Below, in pieces: positions 35,439 to 44,948 of a stretch of 64,000 bases of DNA; the stretch's first letter is position 1, and each line of letters opens with the position of its first letter. The stretch comes from Saprospiraceae bacterium (GTDB lineage Bacteria; Bacteroidota; Bacteroidia; Chitinophagales; Saprospiraceae), in assembly GCA_016722295.1 (NCBI GenBank), contig JADKGL010000037.1:248001-312000 (forward strand). The letters are read 5' to 3'. The notes beneath the pieces are model-generated. The model saw only the letters and a program-made list of their open reading frames with translations, did no database searches and had not been told where the DNA came from. A program made the translations under genes and the position numbers.

Positions 35439-38105
35439 ATGTGGGAAAAGGTAAAAGAAAAATGGAGTTCCTTTAGGAAGAATTTTACTCTGACAGACAT
35501 TACGTCAGGTGAAAGTGAAGGTGATAAGCCATGGTTTAATAATGCAATTAGCTTAATATGGAAAGCTGTTTTGATTTCAATTTGTGCCTTTTATTTGATA
35601 TTACTACTTGTTACTTTTGATAATTTGCCTACTTTCGAAGAGCTTGAAAATCCTAATTATAATCAAGCTACTCTAGTTCTGGCTAATGATGGAACTACCC
35701 TTGGCAAATTTTACAATGAGAATAGAGAGTTTATGCTTTTCGATAGTTTAAATCCTTTTTTAATCAAAGCATTGCTTTCTACTGAAGATTCACGATATTA
35801 TCAGCACTCTGGAATTGATTTTCAGGCTTTGATGAGGGTTATGTTTCGAACCGTATTATTATCGCAGGATGAGGCTGGAGGAGGAAGTACGATTACGCAG
35901 CAATTGGCTAAGTTATTATTTGAAAGGCCAAACTTAAAAGGAAGATCAAAGATTACTAGGATGTTTATGCTAGTTAGAATTAAGCTTAAAGAATGGCTTA
36001 CTGCTATTAAATTAGAAAGACGATATACTAAAGAACAAATTATTGCGCTTTATCTTAATAAATTTGACTTTATTTATGAAGCTCATGGGATCCAAACGGC
36101 AAGCCAAACTTATTTTGGAAAGACTCAAGATAAACTAAAAATCGAAGAAGCAGCCACTTTAATTGGGATGTTGAAGAACCCAACACTATATAATCCTCGC
36201 AAATTTCCTGAATTGGCTAAAGAAAGAAGAAATACAGTTTTAGCTTTAATGGAGCAAAAAGATCATATATCAAAGACGGAGTTAAATTCGTTGATGAATA
36301 CTGGCATGGATGTTAGTGGTTTTAAAAGAGAAAATCATGTCGATGGTTTGGCACCTTATTTTAGGGCAGAATTAAGTAAATGGTTAAAAATTCTATTTGC
36401 AGACCCTAAGTATTTGAAGGGTGATGGCAGTAGTTATAATCCTTATGAAGATGGTTTAAAGATCTACACCACTATAGATCCAGTATATCAGAAACATGCT
36501 GAAGAAGCTGCTGTCGAGCATATGCAGAATATTCAAAAGTCATATTTTAATGTTTGGGCTAAAAATGATCCATGGAAATTTGAGGCGGATGAAAATCAAT
36601 TAAAGATACGGACTGATGCTTTACAAAATCTAATAAGAGAAACTGATCGTTATTATCTATTGTGGCAAAAGTATTTTTCAAAAGTGCAGATCTTGTTAGA
36701 AAAAGAAATTGGGGATGTCGATGTCAATGACCGAACGATTCAAAGAGTGTTGAACGAAGAAAAAACACCTGGTTTTTTGAATGACGAACTCAAGAGAAAA
36801 GCTATCAATAAAGTTCAACATGAATTTTCATTTAAAATTCTAAAAAGTAAACAGTGGAATGCGTTAAAAAAACTCTATGTAAAATTTGATGAAGAACTAA
36901 AGTCACAAATGAATACTCCAATAAAAATGAAGATTTATGATTATACTACAAATGGAGATAAAGAAGTCGAAATGTCGCCATTAGATTCCATAAAACATCA
37001 TAGAAAGCATCTTCAAATTGGGTCGGTTGCTGTCGATCCTCATACAGGTGAAGTCAAGGCTTGGGTTGGAGGAACGAATTTCAAGTACTTCAAATATGAT
37101 CATGTCAACTCAAGAAGACAAGTAGGTTCTACATTCAAACCCTTTGTTTATGCTACCGCTATTGCATTTCAAGGCATACAACCATGTGACGAATTTCAAG
37201 ATATCCAGTATACTATACCAGCCAATGATAAGGACTTTGGATTGCCCGAAGCTTGGTCTCCTGGAAACGCTAAAGAATCCTTTACTGGAAAAAATTATAA
37301 TCTGTATAATGCCTTAGCAGAATCAAAAAATTCAATTACAGTAAGATTAGTAATGCTTCTGGGTTCTGTTGCACAGATTCGTGGATTACTTCATAATATG
37401 GGAATCGACTCTACTGCCAGAAGAAGAGATGGAGGATTGCTCATTCCAAAATTTCCATCAATTGTGTTGGGTTCATCAGAACTTTCAGCTTTTGAAATGT
37501 CTGGTGCATATACAACGTTCGCTAACAATGGAGATTATGTTAAGCCTTTTTTTGTTTCAAAAATTGAGGACAAGAATGGCAAAGTAATTTATCAAAACAC
37601 CCCACACAAAAATCAAGCATTAGCGCCGAATTATAATTATGTAATGGTGCATTTAATGGAGCGCTCAGGACATGTTTATGGCGTTCAATCTAATACAGCT
37701 GGGAAAACAGGAACGACAAATGATTATGTCGATGGGTGGTACATGGGTATGACTCCAAATCTAGTAGTTGGTACTTGGGTTGGTGGTGAAGATCCATGGA
37801 TTAGATTTTTATCATTAGAAACAGGACAGGGTGGTGTAATGGCAAAACCTTTTTTTGCTAAATTTTTGAGTAGATTGGAAAAAGATCCAAATGCTCGAAT
37901 TGATATTAAATCGCAGTTTATAAGACCAGTTGGAGATTTGGGTGTAGAATTAAATTGCGATTTGTACAAATCCATGATGCCTTCTACGAATATGGATAAT
38001 AATATGCTACCTAATGGCAGCAATCCAACAGAAGATGAAATCTTCGAAGATGAAGAACCCCAGAAAGTTATTAAAAAAGATGAAGAAGACGAAAATCAAG
38101 AATAA
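35439..38105 (+). CDS. Penicillin-binding protein 1A, class A
   Basis: An 888-residue bifunctional peptidoglycan polymerase. I chose the ATG at 35439; the open frame runs back to a TTG at 35418 that only adds a poor N-terminus. One TM helix (about residues 38-60) precedes the GT51 domain (TEDSRYYQHSGID, GGGSTITQQLAKLLFE). The transpeptidase domain has the nucleophile in VGSTFKP (about Ser564), the SKN motif and KTGTTNDYVDGW. A large insert rich in Lys and Glu lies between the domains. The acidic tail ends in KKDEEDENQE. It likely performs general wall synthesis, distinct from the PBP1C gene 1.5 kb upstream. Confidence 0.93.
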   Translation: MWEKVKEKWSSFRKNFTLTDITSGESEGDKPWFNNAISLIWKAVLISICAFYLILLLVTFDNLPTFEELENPNYNQATLVLANDGTTLGKFYNENREFMLFDSLNPFLIKALLSTEDSRYYQHSGIDFQALMRVMFRTVLLSQDEAGGGSTITQQLAKLLFERPNLKGRSKITRMFMLVRIKLKEWLTAIKLERRYTKEQIIALYLNKFDFIYEAHGIQTASQTYFGKTQDKLKIEEAATLIGMLKNPTLYNPRKFPELAKERRNTVLALMEQKDHISKTELNSLMNTGMDVSGFKRENHVDGLAPYFRAELSKWLKILFADPKYLKGDGSSYNPYEDGLKIYTTIDPVYQKHAEEAAVEHMQNIQKSYFNVWAKNDPWKFEADENQLKIRTDALQNLIRETDRYYLLWQKYFSKVQILLEKEIGDVDVNDRTIQRVLNEEKTPGFLNDELKRKAINKVQHEFSFKILKSKQWNALKKLYVKFDEELKSQMNTPIKMKIYDYTTNGDKEVEMSPLDSIKHHRKHLQIGSVAVDPHTGEVKAWVGGTNFKYFKYDHVNSRRQVGSTFKPFVYATAIAFQGIQPCDEFQDIQYTIPANDKDFGLPEAWSPGNAKESFTGKNYNLYNALAESKNSITVRLVMLLGSVAQIRGLLHNMGIDSTARRRDGGLLIPKFPSIVLGSSELSAFEMSGAYTTFANNGDYVKPFFVSKIEDKNGKVIYQNTPHKNQALAPNYNYVMVHLMERSGHVYGVQSNTAGKTGTTNDYVDGWYMGMTPNLVVGTWVGGEDPWIRFLSLETGQGGVMAKPFFAKFLSRLEKDPNARIDIKSQFIRPVGDLGVELNCDLYKSMMPSTNMDNNMLPNGSNPTEDEIFEDEEPQKVIKKDEEDENQE

Positions 38106-38108
38106 AAC

Positions 38109-38471
38109 ATGAAAGATATTAAAGCATATCAGGCCAATTTTATTTATTTTGTTTCATTAGTTTTTGTAAGTCTTTGGAGTTATAATGCTACTGGATTGCA
38201 ACATGCACTAATTCCTGCGGGTATTGGAATTCTACTTTCTTTGTTTCATAAGACTTTAAAACAAGGAGAAAAATTATCTTTTTATATTGTTGCGATTATC
38301 ACTTTATTAAGTTGTATTTCATTTGTTTTACCTCTAGAGAGAGTGATTCGATTAGGAGATACAGTGGGTATCATTCGGATGTCTATTTTAATTTTATTAG
38401 GGGTCATGGCAAGTATTGTATATGCTTTACATTTATCATCTTTCACACAGAGATCCAATAAAAGTCAGTAA
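38109..38471 (+). CDS. Small membrane protein, hypothetical
   Basis: A 120-residue protein with four hydrophobic helices (about residues 9-25, 31-45, 55-75 and 85-108) and a polar, serine-rich tail. No family motif was recognised. It begins 3 nt after the PBP1A stop and ends 2 nt before the HEAT/cyclophilin gene, so it is co-transcribed with envelope-related genes and may have an envelope function. Confidence 0.65.
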   Translation: MKDIKAYQANFIYFVSLVFVSLWSYNATGLQHALIPAGIGILLSLFHKTLKQGEKLSFYIVAIITLLSCISFVLPLERVIRLGDTVGIIRMSILILLGVMASIVYALHLSSFTQRSNKSQ

Positions 38472-38473
38472 TT

Positions 38474-40483
38474 ATGAAGGTATTGCAATTTTGTATAGTA
38501 ATTATTTTCATTGGATTTATTTCTTCTTGTTTTCCACCAGTGGAAGAGTCTGCAAAAACATTAGATTATAAATTAGAAGACGAAACTGTACAAAAAATCT
38601 TGCAATATCAAGATGAGCGAAAAACAGATTCTTTACTTAGCTATTTTACAAGTACAGAGCCAAAATATAAATTATTAGCTTCTAAAGCTTTTGCGTCCAT
38701 AAAAGATTCAAATGCAATCCCGGGATTAATTTCACTTTTATCAGATGAAAATGAAATTGTAAGAGCATCTGCGGCATTTAGCTTAGGGCAAATAGGCTCA
38801 TCAAAAGCTGAAGCTGCACTCATCAAGGCTTTTATTGCTGTTGATTCAATTGGACCATACTTAAATACGAATGCAAAAATTCTTGAAGCGATAGGCAAAT
38901 GTGGAACTGATTCTTCTTTAGTATTGATAAGTAATATTAAAAGTTATAGTGCGAAAGATATATTGCTTGTAAGAGCACAAATGTCTGCATTCTTTCATTT
39001 TGCAAAGCGAGATAAATTTAATGTAAATAGTTTAGAACAAGTATTTCGCATATTGGAAAATCCAAATTATGATCCTGAGGCAAAGTTAATTGCAGCGCAT
39101 TATTTGATGCGATTTAAAGAATTGAATATTTCAAATTACTTTGACAGGCTTAAAAAATTGTGTGTTGAAGAAAAAAATTCTGAAATAAGAATGGCTTTGG
39201 TAGGAGCTTTGAGCAAAATCCCTAATCCTCAGACTTTAGTTACTTTAGATGAATTGTATTCGAGAGGACTTGATGTACGAGTATTATCCAATCTATTTAA
39301 AGGTTTGAATCAATCATTCAAAACTGGACAAGCGAATTCTTTCGCGCTTCGTGCTGTACAGAATCCATCAATGCATGTGGCAATTCCTGCTGCAAATTAT
39401 TTATTAGATAATGCCTCTGTTGATATTATAGAAGAATTGAAGACATTAGCTGATCAAGGATCATTACCTTGGCAAGTAAAATCTATTGTTTATGCATCTT
39501 TACTCAAAAAGATTCCGCACTACATGGTCTTGACTAGAGACGGATATGTATATAGACTTAAGGATTTGATTGGAAAGTCGAAATCTACTTATGAAAAGGC
39601 TGCTTATATAAAAGCACTCTCTGAAATACCGAAAGAACTCCCATATATTGTTGGGCTATATTCTGATCAAGCAAATTCTTTTGAAAATATTACAATTGCC
39701 GAAGCAATTAAAAAAAATGTAGAGCGTCAAGATTTTGTTTTGACATTTCCTGGAAAGTTTAACCCAATATACAATCAACTCACTAAATATTTTACCGACA
39801 ACGTCCTTCGTGGTGATCAAGGTGTGATGGCTATAATGTCTGAGTTGTTCTTGAAAGATAGACAACTAGTAGAAAAATATGTGAGGCCAGATTCTTTATT
39901 GAAAATGGGGAAGGAAAAATTGAATTTGCCTAGAGATATTGAAACATGGAATGCAGTCGAAAAATTATTGGTAGAGCGATATCAAAAAGGAAAGTTCTAC
40001 CCTAAGAAAATTGAATATAATCATCCAGTAGATTGGAAAAAAGTAGCAATTCTAAAGGATTCAATTTTTATAAAAATCAATACTGATAAAGGAGAAATAA
40101 ATGCTGTGCTTATTACAAAGAATGCTGCAACTACAGTAATGAACTTTGTTCAATTGATTAAAGAAGATTTTTTCAAAGGAAAGATCTTTCATAGGGTAGT
40201 TCCAAATTTCGTTGTGCAAGCTGGCTGTCCAAGAGGTGATGGGTATGGCTCATTGGATTACACCATTCGAACTGAAATTTCTGAATTAAATTTTTTGGCA
40301 ACGGGAATGTTAGGGATGGCAAGTGCTGGCAATGATACTGAGTCATGTCAGTTTTTTATAACACATAGTCCTACTCCGCATTTAGATGGTAATTACACTG
40401 TTTTTGGTAAAGTAATTGGTGGGTTAGAAGTTCTTTTGACATTGAGTCAAGGTGATAAAATTATTGATATAAAATTATTGTAA
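38474..40483 (+). CDS. Lipoprotein with HEAT repeats and cyclophilin-type PPIase domain
   Basis: A 669-residue predicted lipoprotein (lipobox FISSC, Cys19). Residues about 50-330 contain HEAT/armadillo-like helical repeats (ALISLLSDENEIVRASAAFSLG-type units, read as GLISLLSDENEIVRASAAF), then a linker. The last 160 residues form a cyclophilin domain: KIFHRVVPNFVVQAGCPRGDG with the catalytic Arg and Phe/Gln, QFFITHSPTPHLDGNYTVFG and GKVIGG. The usual Met next to the catalytic Phe is replaced by Val. Such a domain would catalyse proline isomerisation of envelope proteins, with the HEAT part likely gripping partners. It is immediately followed by gcvT. Confidence 0.88.
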   Translation: MKVLQFCIVIIFIGFISSCFPPVEESAKTLDYKLEDETVQKILQYQDERKTDSLLSYFTSTEPKYKLLASKAFASIKDSNAIPGLISLLSDENEIVRASAAFSLGQIGSSKAEAALIKAFIAVDSIGPYLNTNAKILEAIGKCGTDSSLVLISNIKSYSAKDILLVRAQMSAFFHFAKRDKFNVNSLEQVFRILENPNYDPEAKLIAAHYLMRFKELNISNYFDRLKKLCVEEKNSEIRMALVGALSKIPNPQTLVTLDELYSRGLDVRVLSNLFKGLNQSFKTGQANSFALRAVQNPSMHVAIPAANYLLDNASVDIIEELKTLADQGSLPWQVKSIVYASLLKKIPHYMVLTRDGYVYRLKDLIGKSKSTYEKAAYIKALSEIPKELPYIVGLYSDQANSFENITIAEAIKKNVERQDFVLTFPGKFNPIYNQLTKYFTDNVLRGDQGVMAIMSELFLKDRQLVEKYVRPDSLLKMGKEKLNLPRDIETWNAVEKLLVERYQKGKFYPKKIEYNHPVDWKKVAILKDSIFIKINTDKGEINAVLITKNAATTVMNFVQLIKEDFFKGKIFHRVVPNFVVQAGCPRGDGYGSLDYTIRTEISELNFLATGMLGMASAGNDTESCQFFITHSPTPHLDGNYTVFGKVIGGLEVLLTLSQGDKIIDIKLL

Positions 40484-40484
40484 T

Positions 40485-41588
40485 ATGAAAAATACAGCGC
40501 TTACAGAAAAGCATATCGCACTAGGAGCAAAGATGGCTGAATTTGCAGGATATAATATGCCAATAAGCTATTCAGGTATTAAAGAAGAACATGAAGCAGT
40601 TCGCACGAATGCTGGAATTTTCGATGTATCTCACATGGGAGAATTCATAGTAAAAGGGAAGGAAGCACTTCATCTTGTTCAAAGAGTGACAAGTAATGAT
40701 GCTTCAAAATTAGCAATAGGTGAAGCGCAATATTCATGTATGCCAAATTCAACTGGTGGAATAGTAGATGATTTATTAGTATATCGATTGCCTGAGGATA
40801 TGTGTTCTGAAGGAGAGCAAGCATTTATGTTAGTAGTCAATGCGTCCAATATGCAGAAAGATTGGGATTGGATATCATCACATAATACGTTTGATACACG
40901 CCTGATTAATATTTCTGAAGAAACAGGGTTAATTGCTATTCAAGGTCCTAAAGTCGCCACTTTAATTCAATCGTTAACTCCAGTTAAACTTAATGAAATT
41001 CCATATTATTCATTCCGGAAAGGAGTTTTTGCTGGTTGTGATAATGTAATTATTTCGGCAACAGGGTATACAGGATCAGGAGGTTTTGAGCTTTATGCCA
41101 CGAATTCTGATATAGTAAAAATATGGGATGCAATCATGTCATTGGATAATGGAATTGTTGTGCCTGCTGGTCTTGGTGCAAGAGATACATTGCGATTGGA
41201 AATGGCATTTTGTCTATATGGAAATGATATTGATGATACTACTTCTCCACTTGAAGCTGGACTAGCATGGATAACTAAATTGGATAAGTCTGATTTCATA
41301 GGTAAGGATTGGATGATGAAACAGAAAGCTGATGGATTGAAGAAAAAATTGGTTGGCTTTATTATGGATGATCGTCGTATTCCTAGACATGGGTATCAAG
41401 TTACTGATACTGCTGGACAGGAAATAGGAGTAGTTACATCAGGAACTCAATCTCCTAGCCTGAATCAAGCTATAGGATTAGCTTATGTAAATGTTGAACA
41501 TGCAAAAGTAGGAACTCAAATCCAAGTTAATATGGGCTCAAGATTAGCCTCTGCTCATGTCGTTAAAATTCCTTTTTTGAAAATATAA
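40485..41588 (+). CDS. gcvT: Glycine cleavage system aminomethyltransferase (T protein)
   Basis: A 367-residue folate-dependent enzyme that releases ammonia from the aminomethyl group carried by the H protein and forms 5,10-methylene-THF. The N-terminal EKHIALGAKMAEFAGYNMPI-like block, GIFDVSHMGEF, VQRVTSNDASKL, GYTGSGGFELY and GLGARDTLRLE identify the family. The length is standard. It starts 1 nt after the PPIase gene; the other glycine cleavage genes are not here, and no glycine riboswitch is visible. Confidence 0.95.
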   Translation: MKNTALTEKHIALGAKMAEFAGYNMPISYSGIKEEHEAVRTNAGIFDVSHMGEFIVKGKEALHLVQRVTSNDASKLAIGEAQYSCMPNSTGGIVDDLLVYRLPEDMCSEGEQAFMLVVNASNMQKDWDWISSHNTFDTRLINISEETGLIAIQGPKVATLIQSLTPVKLNEIPYYSFRKGVFAGCDNVIISATGYTGSGGFELYATNSDIVKIWDAIMSLDNGIVVPAGLGARDTLRLEMAFCLYGNDIDDTTSPLEAGLAWITKLDKSDFIGKDWMMKQKADGLKKKLVGFIMDDRRIPRHGYQVTDTAGQEIGVVTSGTQSPSLNQAIGLAYVNVEHAKVGTQIQVNMGSRLASAHVVKIPFLKI

Positions 41589-41625
41589 ATTTTGGACGAT
41601 CCGACAACGATCAGTAAAGTATAAT

Positions 41626-42753
41626 ATGACGATAAAGCCATTTTATTATTTATATCCAGATTATCAAGGAATTTTTGATTTAAGCGAATTTTTTGCTGAA
41701 GTAAAAAATAATTACCCTGAACTTAAAAGACAAGGAATTTATTTTGAAGGCAATAGAAAATCAATTTTTGTATATCGAATCAAAACAAAACTGCGGGATT
41801 ATCATGGCATTATTGCAGCCGTAGATGTAGAAGATTACTTTAGTGGATTGATTAAAAAACATGAGAATACATTAGTCGCACAAGAGAATAATATTTCCAG
41901 ATTAATGGTTGAAAGAGATGGTATCATTAAGCCTGTTCTGTTGGCTTATAATCAAAATAAATCAATCAAAAATTTAATTGTAAGTTCATTTTTGGGAAAG
42001 AAGCCTAAGTTTACAATTCGGTTTGACAGTGATCAACAGATCCACGAGCTATATCGAGTCTCTGATTCAAAATTAATTAAGGAATTCCAAAAACAATTTG
42101 CTGATTCTGTCAATAAAGCTTATATCGCAGATGGACATCATAGAATGGCCTCAATTTCAAAGTTGATTCAAGAAAATCCTGAATTGCGAACAAGTAAATT
42201 GAATTCTATGATGTGTGCTTTATTTGATTTTAATGAATTGAGCATTTGTGCCTACCATAGAATTGTTGAGCTTCCATTGGAATTTGATTTTTTAAGTTTC
42301 TTGAAAAAAATTAAATCATTTACTTCTATAAAAAAAATAAAAAAGGTTCGATTTCCAGAAAGGAAGGGAGAGTTAATATATTTATATGGTGAACATCAAT
42401 ATTCTGTAACATGGAAGAAAGTAGTGAATTTAAAAGTGTTAAATCCAACAAAAGTTGTATTTGACATTGATGTATTTAATAAGCGTATTTTAGATCAAAT
42501 ATTTGAAATCAAAGACGTCCGAACTGATCCTAAAATTCAATATCTTGAAGGATCTAAGTCGTTAAAACAAATCATTAAGATAAAAGAGGAAAAACCAAAC
42601 TCGTTGTTTGTTTTGTTTTATCCTGTGAAGAGTATAGACTTTACTAAAGTTGCCGATAAACATCAAGTTTTACCTCCCAAAAGTACCTGGTTCGAGCCAA
42701 GAATTCGTAATGGGATCATTGTGCAAGATTTTAATCATCACAATAAGAAGTAA
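41626..42753 (+). CDS. DUF1015 family protein
   Basis: A 375-residue protein of the DUF1015 family. The hallmark is YIADGHHRMAS (about residue 165); KKHENTLVAQ is the family HE-x-T motif, and the C-terminal block PPKSTWFEPRIRNGI is also typical. Members are common in Bacteroidota, often beside serine biosynthesis genes, and the biochemical role is not established here. It lies between gcvT (37 nt) and the amidohydrolase (3 nt), a setting consistent with one-carbon or amino acid metabolism, but that is inference. Confidence 0.85.
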   Translation: MTIKPFYYLYPDYQGIFDLSEFFAEVKNNYPELKRQGIYFEGNRKSIFVYRIKTKLRDYHGIIAAVDVEDYFSGLIKKHENTLVAQENNISRLMVERDGIIKPVLLAYNQNKSIKNLIVSSFLGKKPKFTIRFDSDQQIHELYRVSDSKLIKEFQKQFADSVNKAYIADGHHRMASISKLIQENPELRTSKLNSMMCALFDFNELSICAYHRIVELPLEFDFLSFLKKIKSFTSIKKIKKVRFPERKGELIYLYGEHQYSVTWKKVVNLKVLNPTKVVFDIDVFNKRILDQIFEIKDVRTDPKIQYLEGSKSLKQIIKIKEEKPNSLFVLFYPVKSIDFTKVADKHQVLPPKSTWFEPRIRNGIIVQDFNHHNKK

Positions 42754-42756
42754 GTT

Positions 42757-43929
42757 ATGTTAAAAATTTATTCTGACTTTCTATTCAACGAATTTGGTGA
42801 AATTGAGAAGAATGCAGGAATACTAATTTCGGAATCAGGAGAAATAGTAGGTATTTTAAAGGAGGGACAATTCAATACAAAAGATTTTTTTTATTATCCT
42901 GGATTATTGACACCTGGTTTTGTAAATGCCCATTGCCATTTAGAGTTGTCACATATGAAAGGAAAGGTGGATACTGGAACAGGATTAATTCCTTTTCTTA
43001 AATCAGTTGTGAGTTTTAGGAATGTGGATCAAAATATTATTGATGAAGCTATTATTAAAGCAGATCAAGAAATGTTTTTAAATGGAATTGTAGCAGTTGG
43101 TGATATTTCAAATAAAACGGATACAATAGCTGTGAAAAGTAAAAGTAAAATTCAGTATTATAATTTTATTGAATTTTTTGACTTTATGGAAGATAATATG
43201 ACAGATCAATTTTTTGAACAATATCATTCAGTTTATGAAACTTTTGGTACACTTCGAAAAAGTATGGTGCCACATGCTTCCTATTCCGTTTCAAAGAAAT
43301 TATTTAAAAAAATTATAGCTTCAAATTCTGGCTTAGTTGTTAGTATTCACAATCAAGAAATAATTGATGAGGATGAATTATTTAACACATTTGGTGGAAA
43401 GTTTCCTGAGTTTTTTAGAAGCTTTGGTTTTTTATTTTCGACATTTGAACCTTTGGGCAAATCTGCTATCCATTATGCTATTCAACAAATGGTCTCATCT
43501 TTGAATACATTATTTGTTCACAATACCTTTAGTTCAAAAAACGATTTTACTGCTGCATTAGAATGGAATCAAAATTCTTTTTTTGTCACTTGCCCTAATG
43601 CAAATTTATACATTGAGAATCGTTTACCAAATTATGAAATGTGGAAATCTTTTTCTAAAAATATTTGTATCGGGACTGATAGTTTATGCTCTAATTGGTC
43701 ATTGGATATTTTATCAGAAATAAGGACGATTCTAAAATATAAATCTTATTTAGATCTTAAAGAAATTCTCTCTTGGGCTACAATTAACGGAGCTCGAGCA
43801 TTGAGATTAGATGATGCTTTAGGTTCTATTACTATCGGTAAAAATCCTGGGATAAATTGGATACAAGATGTGAAGTTTCAAGAAAGTCTCCAATTGGGTG
43901 AAAATGCAAAAGTTAAGAAATTAGTTTGA
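42757..43929 (+). CDS. Amidohydrolase, aminofutalosine deaminase-like
   Basis: A 390-residue metal-dependent hydrolase of the cytosine deaminase/TRZ-ATZ group. Metal ligands are seen in NAHCHLELSH (HxH, about residue 58), SIHNQEI, FVHNTFSS and the aspartate in IGTDSLCSNW. The motif CPNANLYIENRLP is typical of Bacteroidota members often annotated as aminodeoxyfutalosine deaminase, an enzyme of the futalosine menaquinone route. A related purine or SAH deaminase remains possible. No other futalosine gene is present. It starts 3 nt after the DUF1015 gene, within the aroB-to-YwaF run. Confidence 0.75.
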   Translation: MLKIYSDFLFNEFGEIEKNAGILISESGEIVGILKEGQFNTKDFFYYPGLLTPGFVNAHCHLELSHMKGKVDTGTGLIPFLKSVVSFRNVDQNIIDEAIIKADQEMFLNGIVAVGDISNKTDTIAVKSKSKIQYYNFIEFFDFMEDNMTDQFFEQYHSVYETFGTLRKSMVPHASYSVSKKLFKKIIASNSGLVVSIHNQEIIDEDELFNTFGGKFPEFFRSFGFLFSTFEPLGKSAIHYAIQQMVSSLNTLFVHNTFSSKNDFTAALEWNQNSFFVTCPNANLYIENRLPNYEMWKSFSKNICIGTDSLCSNWSLDILSEIRTILKYKSYLDLKEILSWATINGARALRLDDALGSITIGKNPGINWIQDVKFQESLQLGENAKVKKLV

Positions 43930-43970
43930 TTCATATGATATGCATACTTTTACCATAAGATTTATAAATT

Positions 43971-44690
43971 ATGGGTTGGTGGGATCAATTATTTGGTATA
44001 AATACTAGTTTTAAAGCTTATACTCTTGCACATTATCTCCCATTGCTAATTTTTAGCGTTTTACTTTGGCTTTGGATCTATTTTTCTAAAAACTGGTCTT
44101 ATAAATCTCGTAAAACATCTGCATTTTTAGCTGCCATATTCTTGGAGGTATTAGTAGTTTTTCATGTATGTGTTAGATTATGTTCTGATGACTTTAAAGC
44201 TGCGACAGATTTACCTTTTCATTTATGTAATCTATTGACTTTTATTGTGCCAATAGCGCTTCTAGTGAATCGTTCTTGGTTAAATGGTGTATTATATTTT
44301 TGGATTTTGGTTGGAACATTTCAGGCATTACTTACTCCTGATTTGAAAGAAGGATTCCCACATTATATTTACTTTCGATTTTGGACAGTACACGCAGGCT
44401 TAGTAATGATTGTTCTTTTTTCCTTGGCAAGACTTAATTGGAAAATTGAATTCAAACATATTCTCTATGCTGGATTATTTGCGAATATATTCATTGGCCT
44501 ATCTTTTGTTATTAATTATATGACAGGTGGCAATTATTTTTATTCTATGCATAAACCTAAAGCTGCGACTATTTTAGATTATTTAGGTGAATGGCCCTGG
44601 TATTTGCTTTGGGGACAATTAGTAATGATGGGTTTATTTGCTATTTATTATATTCCCATTCATTTTTATAATAAATATCAAAAGAAATAG
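43971..44690 (+). CDS. TIGR02206/YwaF-type integral membrane protein
   Basis: A 239-residue protein with about six to seven TM segments. The pattern DLPFHLCNLLTFIVP, LVGTFQALLTPDLKEGFPHYIYFRFWTVHAGLV and YDVTGGNYFYSM-like TGGNYFYSMHKP is that of the TIGR02206 family, whose best known member is Bacillus YwaF. Function unknown. It is the last gene of the run that starts at aroB, 41 nt after the amidohydrolase. Confidence 0.82.
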   Translation: MGWWDQLFGINTSFKAYTLAHYLPLLIFSVLLWLWIYFSKNWSYKSRKTSAFLAAIFLEVLVVFHVCVRLCSDDFKAATDLPFHLCNLLTFIVPIALLVNRSWLNGVLYFWILVGTFQALLTPDLKEGFPHYIYFRFWTVHAGLVMIVLFSLARLNWKIEFKHILYAGLFANIFIGLSFVINYMTGGNYFYSMHKPKAATILDYLGEWPWYLLWGQLVMMGLFAIYYIPIHFYNKYQKK

Positions 44691-44933
44691 ATATATAAAG
44701 TCCTTACTATAAGTTTGATGTTAGTAAATACCTGTTATTTGAGATACGTAAATGGGGAAAATTTACGTCTTCGAAGAAAACTAATTTAAAAAATTTTACA
44801 CTTTTTTATAGCTTTTATAAACTTCTGATATACTGTTTTAAAGATAGTACAAAAATCTATATATGATTGATTGTTAGGCTTTTGTGGTTTGTTGGCAAAA
44901 ACATATTGAAAAAATATTTATAAATCTTTCTTA

Positions 44934-44941
44934 TATATTTG
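44934..44941 (+). promoter_or_regulatory. Putative smc -7 element TATATTTG
   Basis: TATATTTG matches TAnnTTTG exactly and ends 7 nt before the smc ATG, so the transcript would start at or within a few bases of the start codon. The best upstream TTG (44906-44908) leaves a 25 nt spacer. Confidence 0.45.
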
Positions 44942-44948
44942 CAGGCTT

